A stretch of DNA of 64,000 nucleotides from an uncultured Ilyobacter sp. (GCF_963668085.1 NZ_OY764058.1:744001-808000), one strand, 5' to 3'; counted from the first letter of the stretch, positions 35,176 to 45,239 are shown. Numbers and translations: made by a program. Notes: generated by a model not told the origin, from the letters alone.

Positions 35176-35246
35176 TTTTTAGTCTGAAAGAGATTGTCTG
35201 CTCTAAAGATAAACTCCGGGGAAGGATTTTTCTTATCAGTTCATTC

Positions 35247-36593
35247 ATGGCGGTTGTTGCCATAGTTGTGATTTTACTGCTTTTCAACTATACAATACAG
35301 CGTTTGATTATCCATGAAATCGATAAGGAGCTGGCATCAGAAGTTAAAAATTTCAACTCTTTTTTGGAAAATAAAGAGTTTGATTCTCTCATAGAGGCAG
35401 GTGAGCTCAAAAAAGACCTATCTTTTCTCGTGGTTGATAAGGACAATAACGGCATCTACATGGAATCTTTTAGCTTAGAAGATTCCGCCCTTATAATAGA
35501 AAAAATTTCAGATGCTGAAAAAAATGTTTTTGATGTGGTAATATCGCCTAATAAGAGATATCACCTTATGATGTCTGAAATTCCTGAAAACATCATCTTC
35601 GACAGAGGAAGCAGGCTCCTTGTGGTTAAGGATATATCCTATATATCCAACACAAAGTATTTTTCCAGTTATATATTGGCAATTACAATGTTGGTTCTTA
35701 TAGCTTTTTTTGTTGCAATGATAAATTTTACAATGGAGAAAATTTTCAATGCCATCAGGGAACTTGACGATTTTGGGGTGGCCCTCCAGGGAGAGCGGGT
35801 TCCCGATCTATCTCTTAGATTTAATAAAAGGTATGGAAATAACGAAATAGATACTCTGATCAACACCCTGAATCATTCAGTTGAAGCCATGGAAGATTCT
35901 TTTAAGAAGATGGAGGAATTTTCATCAAATGTAAGCCATGAGCTTAAAACACCTATGACCTCTATGAAGAGTATGATTGAGATAGAACTCTCTAAAGACA
36001 GGACTAAGGAGGAGTATCAGGAAACCCTCGTAAGGGTCTTAGAAGAGATGGATTGGCTTATAGGGATAACAAGAGACCTTTTGACTCTTACAAAAAATCC
36101 CAAGGAGATAAAAGCAAGCTTTGAACCTGTAAACCTTTCTGTAGCAGGAGGGGAGATTTGTGACATTATGGAAATAATTGCCATAGATGAAGAGATTGAT
36201 CTTAAGTGGGACTTTTCTGCTATAGAGGATGAATTGGTTATGGGAGACAGCAGCAGCCTGAAACAGGCAATAATGAACCTCGTAAATAATTCTGTGAAAT
36301 ATAACAAAAAAAATGGATCTATATGGGTATATGGAGAAAAAACAGAAAAGCTTGTCAAAATAGTAATAGAAGACAGCGGAATAGGAATAAAAAAAGAGAA
36401 TATTTCAAGACTGACAGAACGTTTTTTCAGAGAGGACAGTGTGAGGACAGTAAAAAAATCAGGTGTTGGGCTGGGCCTATCTCTTGTAAAGCATATACTG
36501 AACTTACATGGAGGAAAACTTGAAATTTATAGTGAAGAAGGTGTTGGAAGCATTTTTAAGATATCTCTTCCAAGATATAGCGAGGGCGGATAA
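35247..36593 (+). CDS. Membrane histidine kinase
   Basis: A 448-residue sensor with two membrane segments (residues about 1-12 and 147-170), an extracytoplasmic loop of ~135 residues, a HAMP-like linker, a DHp H-box (FSSNVSHELKTPMTSMK) and HATPase motifs (NLVNNSVKYN, DSGIGIK, GVGLGLSLVKHIL). The frame is open upstream of the ATG into the regulator's stop, with KLRGRIFLISS just before it, so the true start is probably a non-ATG codon near 35165-35190. Confidence 0.9.
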   Translation: MAVVAIVVILLLFNYTIQRLIIHEIDKELASEVKNFNSFLENKEFDSLIEAGELKKDLSFLVVDKDNNGIYMESFSLEDSALIIEKISDAEKNVFDVVISPNKRYHLMMSEIPENIIFDRGSRLLVVKDISYISNTKYFSSYILAITMLVLIAFFVAMINFTMEKIFNAIRELDDFGVALQGERVPDLSLRFNKRYGNNEIDTLINTLNHSVEAMEDSFKKMEEFSSNVSHELKTPMTSMKSMIEIELSKDRTKEEYQETLVRVLEEMDWLIGITRDLLTLTKNPKEIKASFEPVNLSVAGGEICDIMEIIAIDEEIDLKWDFSAIEDELVMGDSSSLKQAIMNLVNNSVKYNKKNGSIWVYGEKTEKLVKIVIEDSGIGIKKENISRLTERFFREDSVRTVKKSGVGLGLSLVKHILNLHGGKLEIYSEEGVGSIFKISLPRYSEGG

Positions 36594-36614
36594 TATCCCT
36601 CGCTATTATTTTTT
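36579..36614 (+). terminator. Terminator of the two-component operon
   Basis: AGCGAGGG pairs with CCCTCGCT and is followed by a T-rich run. The stem overlaps the kinase stop codon. Confidence 0.8.
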
Positions 36615-36675
36615 GGTAAAATTTGTGCTACAATGATTTTATCTGAAACAAACAAATAAATGGAGGTATTAATAT

Positions 36676-36822
36676 ATGGATTTTTATGTGAGAATGCTTA
36701 TAAAAGTTTTGGAAAAATCTATGAGTGCATGTGAATCTGAGGTTCTGAAAAAGTTAAAGTCAGGCTATGATCTGTCGGCCAAAGACAAAAAGGAATTGGA
36801 GTATCTTGTGGATAATCTTTAA
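36676..36822 (+). CDS. Small hypothetical protein, 48 aa
   Basis: ATG at 36676 follows TGGAGGT. The product starts MDFYVRMLIKVLEKSMSACE and ends EYLVDNL; it is helical and charged. No family is recognised. It lies alone between the kinase terminator and the first acyl-activating fusion gene. Confidence 0.5.
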   Translation: MDFYVRMLIKVLEKSMSACESEVLKKLKSGYDLSAKDKKELEYLVDNL

Positions 36823-36936
36823 AATATTTCATACTAAAATTAGTATTAATTCAAGGCTTTAAAAAAGATAATTAATTTAAACTGCGTATTAAGATTTATG
36901 AAGAGATTTTAATTACAATGATTTTAGGAGGATTAT

Positions 36937-39420
36937 ATGGAATTTGTCAGGGATTATGGAAAGACAGCCATATTTTTTAGGGACAGGGAATATACTTACC
37001 AAGATCTCATACGTGGTGCCAAATATTATTCCACCCTTTTAGATCTTGAAAAAGGCAAGAGAGCGGTTGTCTTCTCTGAAAACAGGCCTGAGATAGCTTT
37101 TTCTGTATTTGCCATATGGGAAAAAAACGGAGTTACAATAAATGCAGACGGAGGTTATAATTCGGAGGAGCTCGCCTATGTTTTATCTGATGCCGATCCA
37201 AAATATATTTTTACTTCTGAGCAAAACTATGGCACAGCTGTAGAGGCCAAAAGACTTTCTGACTCTCCAGTAAAAATAATCAAATTTGAAGATATTATTA
37301 TACCTGAAGACTTTCAAGTGGAAAAGTGGATTCTAAATTCCCCAGAAAAGGAGGAGGTGGCAGTAATCCTCTATACCTCTGGAACAACAGGAAACCCAAA
37401 GGGTGTAATGCTCACAGTGGGAAATATCATGTCCAATCTAGATGCCCTAAAAGAGATAAGGCTCTATGACGAAACCGACAGATTTCTCGCCCTCCTTCCT
37501 TACCATCATGTGTTTCCACTGGTTATAAACTTATTTGCCCCTTTCTACAACGGGTCTATGGTGGTTATGGTAGATGAGATATCCTCAGAGACCATAAAGG
37601 AAGCCCTGCAGAAACATAAGATAACAATAATGATAGGAGTCCCTAGACTATGGGAGCTATTACACAAGGGTATTATGAATAAGATAAACAGCAGTAAGGC
37701 TGCCCTTTACCTTTTCAGAGCTTGCGAAAAGATAAAGTTTGAGTGGATCAGAAAAAAAATATTCAAAAAAGTTCACGATGCTTTTGGTGGAAGTATGAGA
37801 ATAATGGCCTCAGGAGGGGCGAAATTAGATCCTGACATAATGAAGAACCTGACTACTCTAGGATTTAAAATGCTAGAGGGATACGGCCTCACTGAAACCT
37901 CACCTATAATTACCTTCAACAACCCAAATGATGCCAGGATGGGATCTGCAGGGGTACCTATACCAGGTGTAGAAGTGAAGATATCAGATGACGGAGAGGT
38001 ATTGGCACGTGGTCTAAATGTGATGAAGGGTTATCTCAACAGACCTGAAACTACGGCTCAAGTGATAGATTCTGAAGGTTGGTTTCACACAGGTGACCTA
38101 GGTGAACTGCGTGATGGTCATCTCTATCTTATCGGTAGAAAAAAAGAGATGATAGTTTTGTCTAACGGTAAGAATATAAATCCAGCAGATATAGAGATAG
38201 AGATTATGAAAGATGCCAAACTCATAAAGGAGATGGCAGTTACAGAATATAACAAGCACCTTGTGGCCATTGTTTATCCTGATTTTGATGCCATAAAAGA
38301 CGCCAATATCACCAATATTAAAGAGACTCTAAAATGGGAGATAATAGACAAATACAATGTAACAGCTCCTAAATACCGAAAAATTTTAGAGATAAAAATT
38401 GTAAAAGATGAGCTCCCTAAGACAAAACTCGGCAAACTTAGAAGATTTAAGCTAAATGAACTTATAGAGGGAACAGAGGAGAAACAAGAGGAAAAAACTG
38501 ACAAAAAAGTATCAGAGGAACTCCAAACCAATGAATACAGGGAGATAGAAAAATATCTGAAAGAAAATCACGGAGTGGATTTGACGCCTGAATCACATCT
38601 AGAACTAGATCTAGGGCTAGACTCCCTTGATTTGGTAGAGATATTATCTTTTATAGAGAACTCCTTTGGGGTGGAGATACAAGAGGATGAATTTGTAAAA
38701 ATAGGAAGTATAGAGGACCTATGCAAATTCATAAGGGAAAAAGGGGGAGAGTATCACGAGGGGGATATAAACTGGAATACCATCCTTAATAAGGATATAG
38801 AGGTCGATCTTCCTAGATCTGCTGTTGCCAGCAAGATATTCAAACTTTTAACTGCTCCGATATTTAAGTTTCACTTAAAACTTGAGAAAACAGGGATGGA
38901 AAATATACCGGACACTCCTTGTATTTTTGCAGGGAATCATCAGAGTTTAGCTGATGGATTTGCCTTTAATCAGGCATTGTCAAATAAGAAACTAGAAAAA
39001 ACATATTATCTGGCAACAGTAGTTCAATTTAAAACTCCTTTGAAGCTTTTTTTAGCAAAGAGAGGGAATGTTGTCATTGTAGATATAAATAAAAATTTGA
39101 AAGAAACTCTTCAAATAGCTGCAAAGGTTTTAAAAAGTGGGAAAAATCTGGTGATATTTCCTGAGGGAGCAAGGACAAGAGACGGAGATATTCAAGAATT
39201 TAAAAAATCTTTTGCAATACTCTCTAAAGAGCTAAACATACCTATTGTTCCTTTTGGAATAGACGGTGCCTATGAGGCTATGCCCTATGGAAAGTCATTT
39301 CCCCAAGCTGGAAAAATGAGACTTCATTTCTTTCCTGCAGTGGAACCTGGTGAAAAAGAGCTAGAAGAAATAATAAATGAAACCAGAGATACAATAGATA
39401 AGTGGATAAAACAATCTTAA
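36937..39420 (+). CDS. Acyl-activating / ACP / acyltransferase fusion, copy 1
   Basis: An 827-residue fusion. Residues about 1-510 form an AMP-binding acyl-acid ligase (LYTSGTTGNPKGVMLT, GYGLTETSP, GWFHTGDLG, KKEMIVLSNGKNINP). Residues about 540-615 form an acyl carrier domain (GLDSLD, phosphopantetheine Ser563). Residues about 645-827 form a PlsC-type acyltransferase (NHQSLAD at H668/D673, FPEGARTRDG at E743). It could activate free fatty acids and pass them to lysophospholipid, as Aas does with another domain order. A close paralogue follows. Confidence 0.88.
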   Translation: MEFVRDYGKTAIFFRDREYTYQDLIRGAKYYSTLLDLEKGKRAVVFSENRPEIAFSVFAIWEKNGVTINADGGYNSEELAYVLSDADPKYIFTSEQNYGTAVEAKRLSDSPVKIIKFEDIIIPEDFQVEKWILNSPEKEEVAVILYTSGTTGNPKGVMLTVGNIMSNLDALKEIRLYDETDRFLALLPYHHVFPLVINLFAPFYNGSMVVMVDEISSETIKEALQKHKITIMIGVPRLWELLHKGIMNKINSSKAALYLFRACEKIKFEWIRKKIFKKVHDAFGGSMRIMASGGAKLDPDIMKNLTTLGFKMLEGYGLTETSPIITFNNPNDARMGSAGVPIPGVEVKISDDGEVLARGLNVMKGYLNRPETTAQVIDSEGWFHTGDLGELRDGHLYLIGRKKEMIVLSNGKNINPADIEIEIMKDAKLIKEMAVTEYNKHLVAIVYPDFDAIKDANITNIKETLKWEIIDKYNVTAPKYRKILEIKIVKDELPKTKLGKLRRFKLNELIEGTEEKQEEKTDKKVSEELQTNEYREIEKYLKENHGVDLTPESHLELDLGLDSLDLVEILSFIENSFGVEIQEDEFVKIGSIEDLCKFIREKGGEYHEGDINWNTILNKDIEVDLPRSAVASKIFKLLTAPIFKFHLKLEKTGMENIPDTPCIFAGNHQSLADGFAFNQALSNKKLEKTYYLATVVQFKTPLKLFLAKRGNVVIVDINKNLKETLQIAAKVLKSGKNLVIFPEGARTRDGDIQEFKKSFAILSKELNIPIVPFGIDGAYEAMPYGKSFPQAGKMRLHFFPAVEPGEKELEEIINETRDTIDKWIKQS

Positions 39421-39441
39421 AATGCTGCCCTAGGCAGCATT
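39421..39441 (+). terminator. Terminator after fusion copy 1
   Basis: AATGCTGCC pairs with GGCAGCATT and is followed by TTATATTTT. Confidence 0.75.
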
Positions 39442-39644
39442 TTATATTTTGGTAATAAGTTATCAAAAGTTAGTAAAGATTTAATTTTAACTGTACACTT
39501 ATCAAATACTTTGGTGGCATGTGTTTTTTATCAGTGGGTTATATACTATAATACTACGATATGTCACTCTTGAAATTGTCATCTTTCATATTTTGTGATA
39601 TAATTTCTTATAATTTTATACAATGTATCATGCGAGGAGATAAA

Positions 39645-42104
39645 GTGGATTTTATAAGGGATTTTGAAAAGAATGCAATTATATATGAAGAAAAAAAGAT
39701 ATCCTACCGAGATATAATATCAGCTGCTAAATTTATAACAGAGGACATTGATATCTGCAAAGGTGACAGGGTAATGATATTCATGGAAAACAGACCTGAA
39801 TACATCTACGCATTTTTGGGAGTGTGGGACAGATCGGGTATATGCGTGTGTATCGATGCCAGTTTTGAGGGAAAAGAATTTTCATATTATCTCAATGATT
39901 CTGCTCCTAAGTGTGTCTTTGTTTCAAATGAAACTGTAACCGCTGCCAAGCAAGCTTGTCAAATAACTGGCTTAGATGTAAAGCTGATAAATGTAGATGA
40001 AATGGATATGAATTATGATTTTACAAGTGAGAAACTTCTGAAATCTCCTGAGAGGAACGATGTTTCCCTCATACTCTATACCTCTGGAACCACTGGAAAC
40101 CCAAAGGGTGTAATGCTGACCATGGACAATATCCTCCTAAATATTGAAAGTCTAGATAAATACAACATGTTTAGGAAAAGTGACGTTATCTTGGGTATTT
40201 TACCTCTGCATCATATATTTCCCTTGCTCGGAGTTGGTGTTCTTCCCCTATACAAAGGATCTACAATAGTATTTCTAAAGGATATCTCTTCCCAGGGAAT
40301 AAAAAATAGCCTAAAAAAACATAAAGTTACAATAATATTGGGAGTTCCAAGATTGTGGGAGATGTTTCATAAGGGGATAATGGGAAAAATAAACTCCAAC
40401 AGGGCGGCAAAACTTCTTTTTAAAATTTCAAAGAAATTAAATAATGAAAAATTCAGCAGGAAAGTATTTAAAAAAGTCCATGAAGAGTTTGGAGGGAATA
40501 TAAGATTTTTAGTTTCTGGCGGGTCAAAACTTGATGCTCAGTTGACAGAAGATTTTACAGCCATGGGCATGAGAATATGTGAGGGTTATGGCATGACAGA
40601 GACTGCTCCAATGATAGCTTTTAATCCTGACAGTGAGATTATCCCAGGCTCTGCAGGGAAAATTATTCCAGGGATCCAGGTAAAGACATCTGATGACGGA
40701 GAGATACTGGTAAGAGGCCGTAATGTCATGAAAGGGTATTACAATAAGCCTATAGATACATCTCAGGTACTAGATTCAGAAGGATGGCTATATACTGGCG
40801 ACCTTGGTTATCTAAATGGAGATATTATTTTTGTCACAGGAAGAAAAAAAGAGATGATAGTTCTGTCCAACGGTAAAAATATAAACCCTCTGGAAATAGA
40901 GGGTCAGATTATGTCAAATACAGAGATAGTTCAAGAAGTAGCCGTAGTAGAACATAACAAGATACTAACAGCGGTTATTTATCCAGACTTTAATGCTATC
41001 TCTGCCCAAGGTATAACCAACATAAAAGAAACTCTTAAATGGGGGGCTGTTGACAAATATAATATCCAGGCTCCCAGCTATAAAAAAATACTGGATATAA
41101 AAATAGTAAAGCAAGAGCTCCCGAAGACAAAACTTGGAAAAATAAGAAGATTTAAGATCACAGAAATCTTGAAAAATGAGAAAAAAATAGATGTCGAAAT
41201 ACAGGAACCAGACTTTGAAGAGTATAATTTTTTGAAGAAATTCCTTTTGGGAATAAAAAATATACCTATATTTCCCAATTCTCATTTGGAATTGGATCTA
41301 GGGCTTGACTCTTTGGATATGGTGGAAGTTTTGGCATATATTGAGTCTAACTTTGGAGTGATTTGTGATGAAAAAATTGTTTCAGAAAATCCAACCCTTG
41401 AAAAACTAGCTATTTACTTAAAGGAAAATTCTAAAGAGCTTAGTGAAAAACAATCTAACTGGTCGGAAATCCTCAATAAAAAAATTGACATCGAGCTTCC
41501 GAAATCCAACATAGTGGGGTCAGCTATGAAGAGGATTTTAAAGCTGCTGTTTATTTCTCGGCTAAAGTTAAAAAAAGAAGCTTTAGAAAATATTCCCAAA
41601 GAACCCTGTATATTTGTAGGGAACCATCAGAGTTTCATAGATGGTTTTATTTTAAATGAGGCCCTTCCGGGGAAAATACTTAAAAGGACATATTATATGG
41701 CCAAGGTTAAACATTTTAATTCTCCTGTGATGAAATTTCTAGGTAGAAATGCAAATATACTGGTGGTAGATATCAATAAAAACCTTTCAGAGTCATTACA
41801 GTCAATGGCACAGGCATTAAAAAAAGGTAAAAATGTAGTTATTTTTCCAGAGGGTATCAGGAGCAGGGACGGTAAAATAGGTGAATTTAAAAAATCCTTT
41901 GCTATAATCGCAAAGGAGCTCAATATACCCATTGCACCTTTTGGTATAAAAGGGGCTTACGAAGCCTTTCCCACTGGAGCCAAGATTCCAAAATCAGGGA
42001 ACCTTCATATAAAATTTTTCGATAAAATATATCCAGATAGATTAAATTATGATGAGATTTCCTCTAAAGTAATGAAGGAAATAAAAGCTTGGGTAGAAGG
42101 ATAA
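39645..42104 (+). CDS. Acyl-activating / ACP / acyltransferase fusion, copy 2
   Basis: GTG at 39645 is chosen because GAGGAG precedes it and the protein then aligns with the N-terminus of copy 1 (VDFIRDFEKNAI versus MEFVRDYGKTAI). The longer frame from 39561 adds 28 hydrophobic residues without a ribosome site. The 819-residue product has the same three domains: LYTSGTTGNPKGVMLT and YGMTETAP, GLDSLD with Ser556, and NHQSFID (H661/D666) with FPEGIRSRDG. It has its own promoter region after the copy 1 terminator. Confidence 0.87.
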   Translation: MDFIRDFEKNAIIYEEKKISYRDIISAAKFITEDIDICKGDRVMIFMENRPEYIYAFLGVWDRSGICVCIDASFEGKEFSYYLNDSAPKCVFVSNETVTAAKQACQITGLDVKLINVDEMDMNYDFTSEKLLKSPERNDVSLILYTSGTTGNPKGVMLTMDNILLNIESLDKYNMFRKSDVILGILPLHHIFPLLGVGVLPLYKGSTIVFLKDISSQGIKNSLKKHKVTIILGVPRLWEMFHKGIMGKINSNRAAKLLFKISKKLNNEKFSRKVFKKVHEEFGGNIRFLVSGGSKLDAQLTEDFTAMGMRICEGYGMTETAPMIAFNPDSEIIPGSAGKIIPGIQVKTSDDGEILVRGRNVMKGYYNKPIDTSQVLDSEGWLYTGDLGYLNGDIIFVTGRKKEMIVLSNGKNINPLEIEGQIMSNTEIVQEVAVVEHNKILTAVIYPDFNAISAQGITNIKETLKWGAVDKYNIQAPSYKKILDIKIVKQELPKTKLGKIRRFKITEILKNEKKIDVEIQEPDFEEYNFLKKFLLGIKNIPIFPNSHLELDLGLDSLDMVEVLAYIESNFGVICDEKIVSENPTLEKLAIYLKENSKELSEKQSNWSEILNKKIDIELPKSNIVGSAMKRILKLLFISRLKLKKEALENIPKEPCIFVGNHQSFIDGFILNEALPGKILKRTYYMAKVKHFNSPVMKFLGRNANILVVDINKNLSESLQSMAQALKKGKNVVIFPEGIRSRDGKIGEFKKSFAIIAKELNIPIAPFGIKGAYEAFPTGAKIPKSGNLHIKFFDKIYPDRLNYDEISSKVMKEIKAWVEG

Positions 42105-42112
42105 TAAAAAGT

Positions 42113-42130
42113 AGCTGCCCTCGGGCAGCT
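42113..42130 (+). terminator. Terminator after fusion copy 2
   Basis: AGCTGCCCTCGGGCAGCT is followed by six or more Ts. The IS91-like element begins immediately beyond. Confidence 0.8.
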
Positions 42131-42164
42131 TTTTTTGTGACCAAAAATTTGCTATAATCTCATT

Positions 42165-43295
42165 ATGATGCCTACAAATAAACCTTTAAAAACAATTCTA
42201 TCGAAATATTTTTTCCCATACTGGAGGGCTAATAATCACAAGTTTCCAGAATCATTGAGAGATACTATCCTAAAAAATGTTAATAATTTCCTTGATTGTG
42301 GGGATCTCAATATTGGATATACTTCTTTTGTCTGCTTCAAATGTAAATCTATTCATAAAACAGCATTTTCTTGTAAATCTCGTTTTTGTCCTTCTTGCGG
42401 TAAAGTCTATGCTGAAAATTGGGCTAAAAATGTCTCAGAAACATTAATTGAGTGTCCACATAGACATGCTGTGTTTTCATTACCTAAAGGGTGGATTAGA
42501 GATTTTTTCTTCAAGCATAGAAATCTTCTTAAAGATTTAGCCAATGCTTCGTACCTCGCGCTTAAGCATTCTTTCAAAAAGCTTGGCATAATCTGTATAG
42601 GTGCTATCTCTACTATTCATACTTTTTCAAGAAAAGTAGAATGGAATCCTCATATCCACTCTTTGATAACGTTTGGTGGAATTACTAAAACCAACAAATG
42701 GAAAAATATTAAAAATCTTCCATGGCAGGTTCTTAGAAAATCTTGGCAAAAGTGTGCCTTGGACATTATTTCTAAATACGCTAAACATAATAATTCTCAG
42801 AACCTAAAAAATAAGATTTCAATTGCATATAAAAAATATGTCAACGGGTTCTTTGTTAATGCTGAATCCAAAGTTGGAAATTCTAAATTTATCGCCAAAT
42901 ATATTGGGAGATACCTTGCCCGACCAGCTATTGCCGAATATAGAATTACATCTTTTAATGACCAATTTGTAACTTTTTGGTTTAAAAGACCTGATTCAGA
43001 CAGTAAAGAATACCTTACCCTTCCCATGGAAAAGTTTATCGGAAGGATTCTTTCGCATATTCCACCTAAAAATTTTAAAATGGTACGACGATTTGGTCTT
43101 TATTCCAGAAGAACAAAAAATAAAAAATCCAAAAAAATTAGGTTGTTTAAAACTAAATCTTCTTGGGCGGAAAGAATTTTTAAGGCTTTTGGAATAAATC
43201 CTCTAATGTGCCGTAAATGTGGTTCCCAGTTACACTTACTGGAAATATTCCATGCCAAGTATGGCGTCATCTACTATAACGAATCACTGCCTTGA
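42165..43295 (+). CDS. IS91-family transposase
   Basis: A 376-residue Y2-type HUH transposase. The N-terminal zinc-binding domain has CFKCKSIHKTAFSCKSRFC and SCGK. The HUH motif is WNPHIHSL, the tyrosine pair is KYIGRYLARP, and a second CxxC lies at LMCRKCGS. IS91 elements move by rolling circle. The gene is intact and follows a terminator. A hairpin downstream (43321-43340) may be the element's terminus. Confidence 0.9.
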   Translation: MMPTNKPLKTILSKYFFPYWRANNHKFPESLRDTILKNVNNFLDCGDLNIGYTSFVCFKCKSIHKTAFSCKSRFCPSCGKVYAENWAKNVSETLIECPHRHAVFSLPKGWIRDFFFKHRNLLKDLANASYLALKHSFKKLGIICIGAISTIHTFSRKVEWNPHIHSLITFGGITKTNKWKNIKNLPWQVLRKSWQKCALDIISKYAKHNNSQNLKNKISIAYKKYVNGFFVNAESKVGNSKFIAKYIGRYLARPAIAEYRITSFNDQFVTFWFKRPDSDSKEYLTLPMEKFIGRILSHIPPKNFKMVRRFGLYSRRTKNKKSKKIRLFKTKSSWAERIFKAFGINPLMCRKCGSQLHLLEIFHAKYGVIYYNESLP

Positions 43296-43320
43296 TACTT
43301 TGTGCATTATAGATTTAAAA

Positions 43321-43340
43321 GCCATACTGAGAAGTATGGC
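43321..43340 (+). repeat. Hairpin at probable 3' end of the IS91-like element
   Basis: GCCATACTGAGAAGTATGGC forms an 8-bp stem followed by CTTTT, 26 bases after the transposase stop. It could be the termination hairpin of the element or a simple terminator. Confidence 0.5.
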
Positions 43341-43460
43341 CTTTTGTAGTGTTAAGATTATACACCTTAGTATTAGATTATGATTTCTAATAACAGTATT
43401 ACAAAACTTCTGGTTTAAATTCTAAAAAAAAATTTTATACTTTCCTTATTAATAAAAAAA

Positions 43461-43480
43461 GGGGACTTTTAAAGGTCCCC
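43461..43480 (-). terminator. Sigma-factor gene terminator
   Basis: GGGGACCTTTAAAAGTCCCC on the minus strand is followed by a T-run and overlaps the stop codon. Confidence 0.8.
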
Positions 43481-44083
43481 TAGTTCTAGTCTTCTCAGAA
43501 GTTCATAATCTTCCAAAAATCCTTTTACTTTCTTTTTGATTCTCTGAATAGCATTGTCTACAGATTTTATCTTTCTACCTGTTTTTTCAGCAATCTCAAT
43601 ATAGTTGTTTCCTAATAGCATGTAGTCAAAGATCTCGTTTTCCATCCTACTTAAATTGTCATTTAAGTATTTTTTCAAAGCCTCTAATTTTTCTTTTCCC
43701 AAAAATATCTCTTCTGGATTATAAAAGTTAAAAGATTTACGTTCATAGGAAACGTTACTTTCTTCACCTTCATAAAATCCATTGGAAGCTAGATTGAGCA
43801 TACGATGCTTACCAGAATTAGAATTTTTAATTGCTGTTATAATCTGTCTTTTAATACACAGAGATGCAAATGTATTGAAAGATGTGTTTTTTCCTTCATC
43901 ATAAGCCCTTATCGCTTTTAATAGGCCTATCATTCCCTCTTGCAACAGATCGTCTCTGTCGGCTCCGTTTAAAAAGTAGTTCTTACTCTTCATTAAAACA
44001 AGTCCCCGATACTTGTCGAAAATCTGAGTAACTGCTTCTTGATCCCCATCTTGGGCCATCTTAACCAAATTGACTTCCATCAT
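43469..44083 (-). CDS. Sigma-70-family factor (SigH-like)
   Basis: ATG at 44083 behind GGGGAG gives 204 residues; the longer frame from 44158 lacks a ribosome site. Region 2 reads KYRGLVLMKSKNYFLNGADRDDLLQEGMIGLLKAIRAYD and the FNTFASLCIKRQIITAIK segment. Region 4 is an HTH at NNYIEIAEKTGRKIKSVDNAIQR. The form resembles SigH-type factors of Firmicutes. No anti-sigma gene adjoins it. It is monocistronic. Confidence 0.85.
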   Translation of the reverse strand: MMEVNLVKMAQDGDQEAVTQIFDKYRGLVLMKSKNYFLNGADRDDLLQEGMIGLLKAIRAYDEGKNTSFNTFASLCIKRQIITAIKNSNSGKHRMLNLASNGFYEGEESNVSYERKSFNFYNPEEIFLGKEKLEALKKYLNDNLSRMENEIFDYMLLGNNYIEIAEKTGRKIKSVDNAIQRIKKKVKGFLEDYELLRRLELGDL

Positions 44084-44450
44084 TAAACTCCCCTTTTCCA
44101 ACCAAAACTGTTTCTTTAAATAAAAGTTACCAATTTTCGTCTCGCAATTTCTATTCAAATAAAAACAATAGCCATTCGGAGTTGTTTCAACTTAAATCAG
44201 TCCCCCTATTAGATTCTCCGGAATGTAAATTGTCATTTCTGTTCAAATATACAAGCAAGGTTAAATTTTGACTTGATATCAATATTCCTGGTTACTATTG
44301 ATACAAAATATTTACCTTAAATTCACTTTGTTTTGTTATTCATAAAAAAAATCCTAATATAATAGTAATCTAAAATTGCAAAAATGTCAAATTATTACTA
44401 TACCAAAAAGGAAATGTAAACGGTTGAAAATGCCCGAAAGTTGTAATTTT
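44084..44450 (-). promoter_or_regulatory. Upstream region of the sigma-factor gene
   Basis: No gene is visible apart from an unsupported N-terminal extension. A direct repeat ATTTCT[A/G]TTCAAATA occurs at 44147-44161 and 44235-44249, 88 bases apart, which may be regulatory. Confidence 0.4.
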
Positions 44451-45053
44451 TTAAAATTTCTCATAGGGTTCTTTGTAATATATATAGTCGAGTTTTGACT
44501 TAATGAGCCGTTTATATTCTTTTATTTTTTGTTTTCTTTCACTATTTTGAAATCCTATAATAGAAAACATCTCCCATATAAAGACCCAGCCTCCAACATA
44601 AAAGCCTTCAGGTAATATTCCTAGGTATAAATTTTTATTTATATAATTTTGAAAAAATATAGATATTGAAACAAAGAAAACACCTATCACTGCATATTTA
44701 AATGCCCTGATATTATGTTGTTTTATTTCTGACTCTGTCCTAAAGAGCATATATTTAAAATAGTTCTTCAGACCGATAAGACTTCGGTGCTCTTTTTGGA
44801 CATCCTTCATCTCTTCAGGCATAAAAAAGTTTATAATAAGGTCGTGTTTTAAAGGAATCTCAAAGGAGGATTCTTCAAGGTATTCTATAAGATTACTATC
44901 TAAATCACGTCTTTTAAATGGAGAGAAGTCCCATTCATTGTAAAGATCACCGTATATATCAATTGAAATATCAATGATATAGGAATCGGTTTTTTTATCG
45001 TACCTAAAAATTTTTTTATAGTCGAAATTTTCATCCTTTGATTTTTTAAACAT
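44451..45053 (-). CDS. Hypothetical membrane protein
   Basis: A 200-residue protein with a soluble N-terminal ~115 residues and two hydrophobic segments near residues 118-135 (AFKYAVIGVFFVSISIFF) and 145-165 (GILPEGFYVGGWVFIWEMF). A basic C-terminus (KQKIKEYKRLIKSKLDYIYY) follows. No family is recognised. A GGAGGA site precedes the ATG. Confidence 0.65.
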   Translation of the reverse strand: MFKKSKDENFDYKKIFRYDKKTDSYIIDISIDIYGDLYNEWDFSPFKRRDLDSNLIEYLEESSFEIPLKHDLIINFFMPEEMKDVQKEHRSLIGLKNYFKYMLFRTESEIKQHNIRAFKYAVIGVFFVSISIFFQNYINKNLYLGILPEGFYVGGWVFIWEMFSIIGFQNSERKQKIKEYKRLIKSKLDYIYYKEPYEKF

Positions 45054-45239
45054 TTAAAATTCCTCCTTTTATTCTTACATATGTATTTTAGGATGAAATC
45101 TTTTAAATGTCTATATATTTTAAAGGTAGTTAGAAATACTCTAACTGCTTAAAAAATTATTCTTAAAACCACTGAAATAAGCAGTGATTTAGGGTTGTTT
45201 TTTATGAAAAAAAACTGAATCTGGAAAGTAAAAAAAATA

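Noticed and set aside
39561..39644. N-terminal extension of the second acyl-activating fusion
   Set aside because: It is absent from copy 1, lacks a Shine-Dalgarno sequence, and GTG 39645 aligns with the copy 1 N-terminus.
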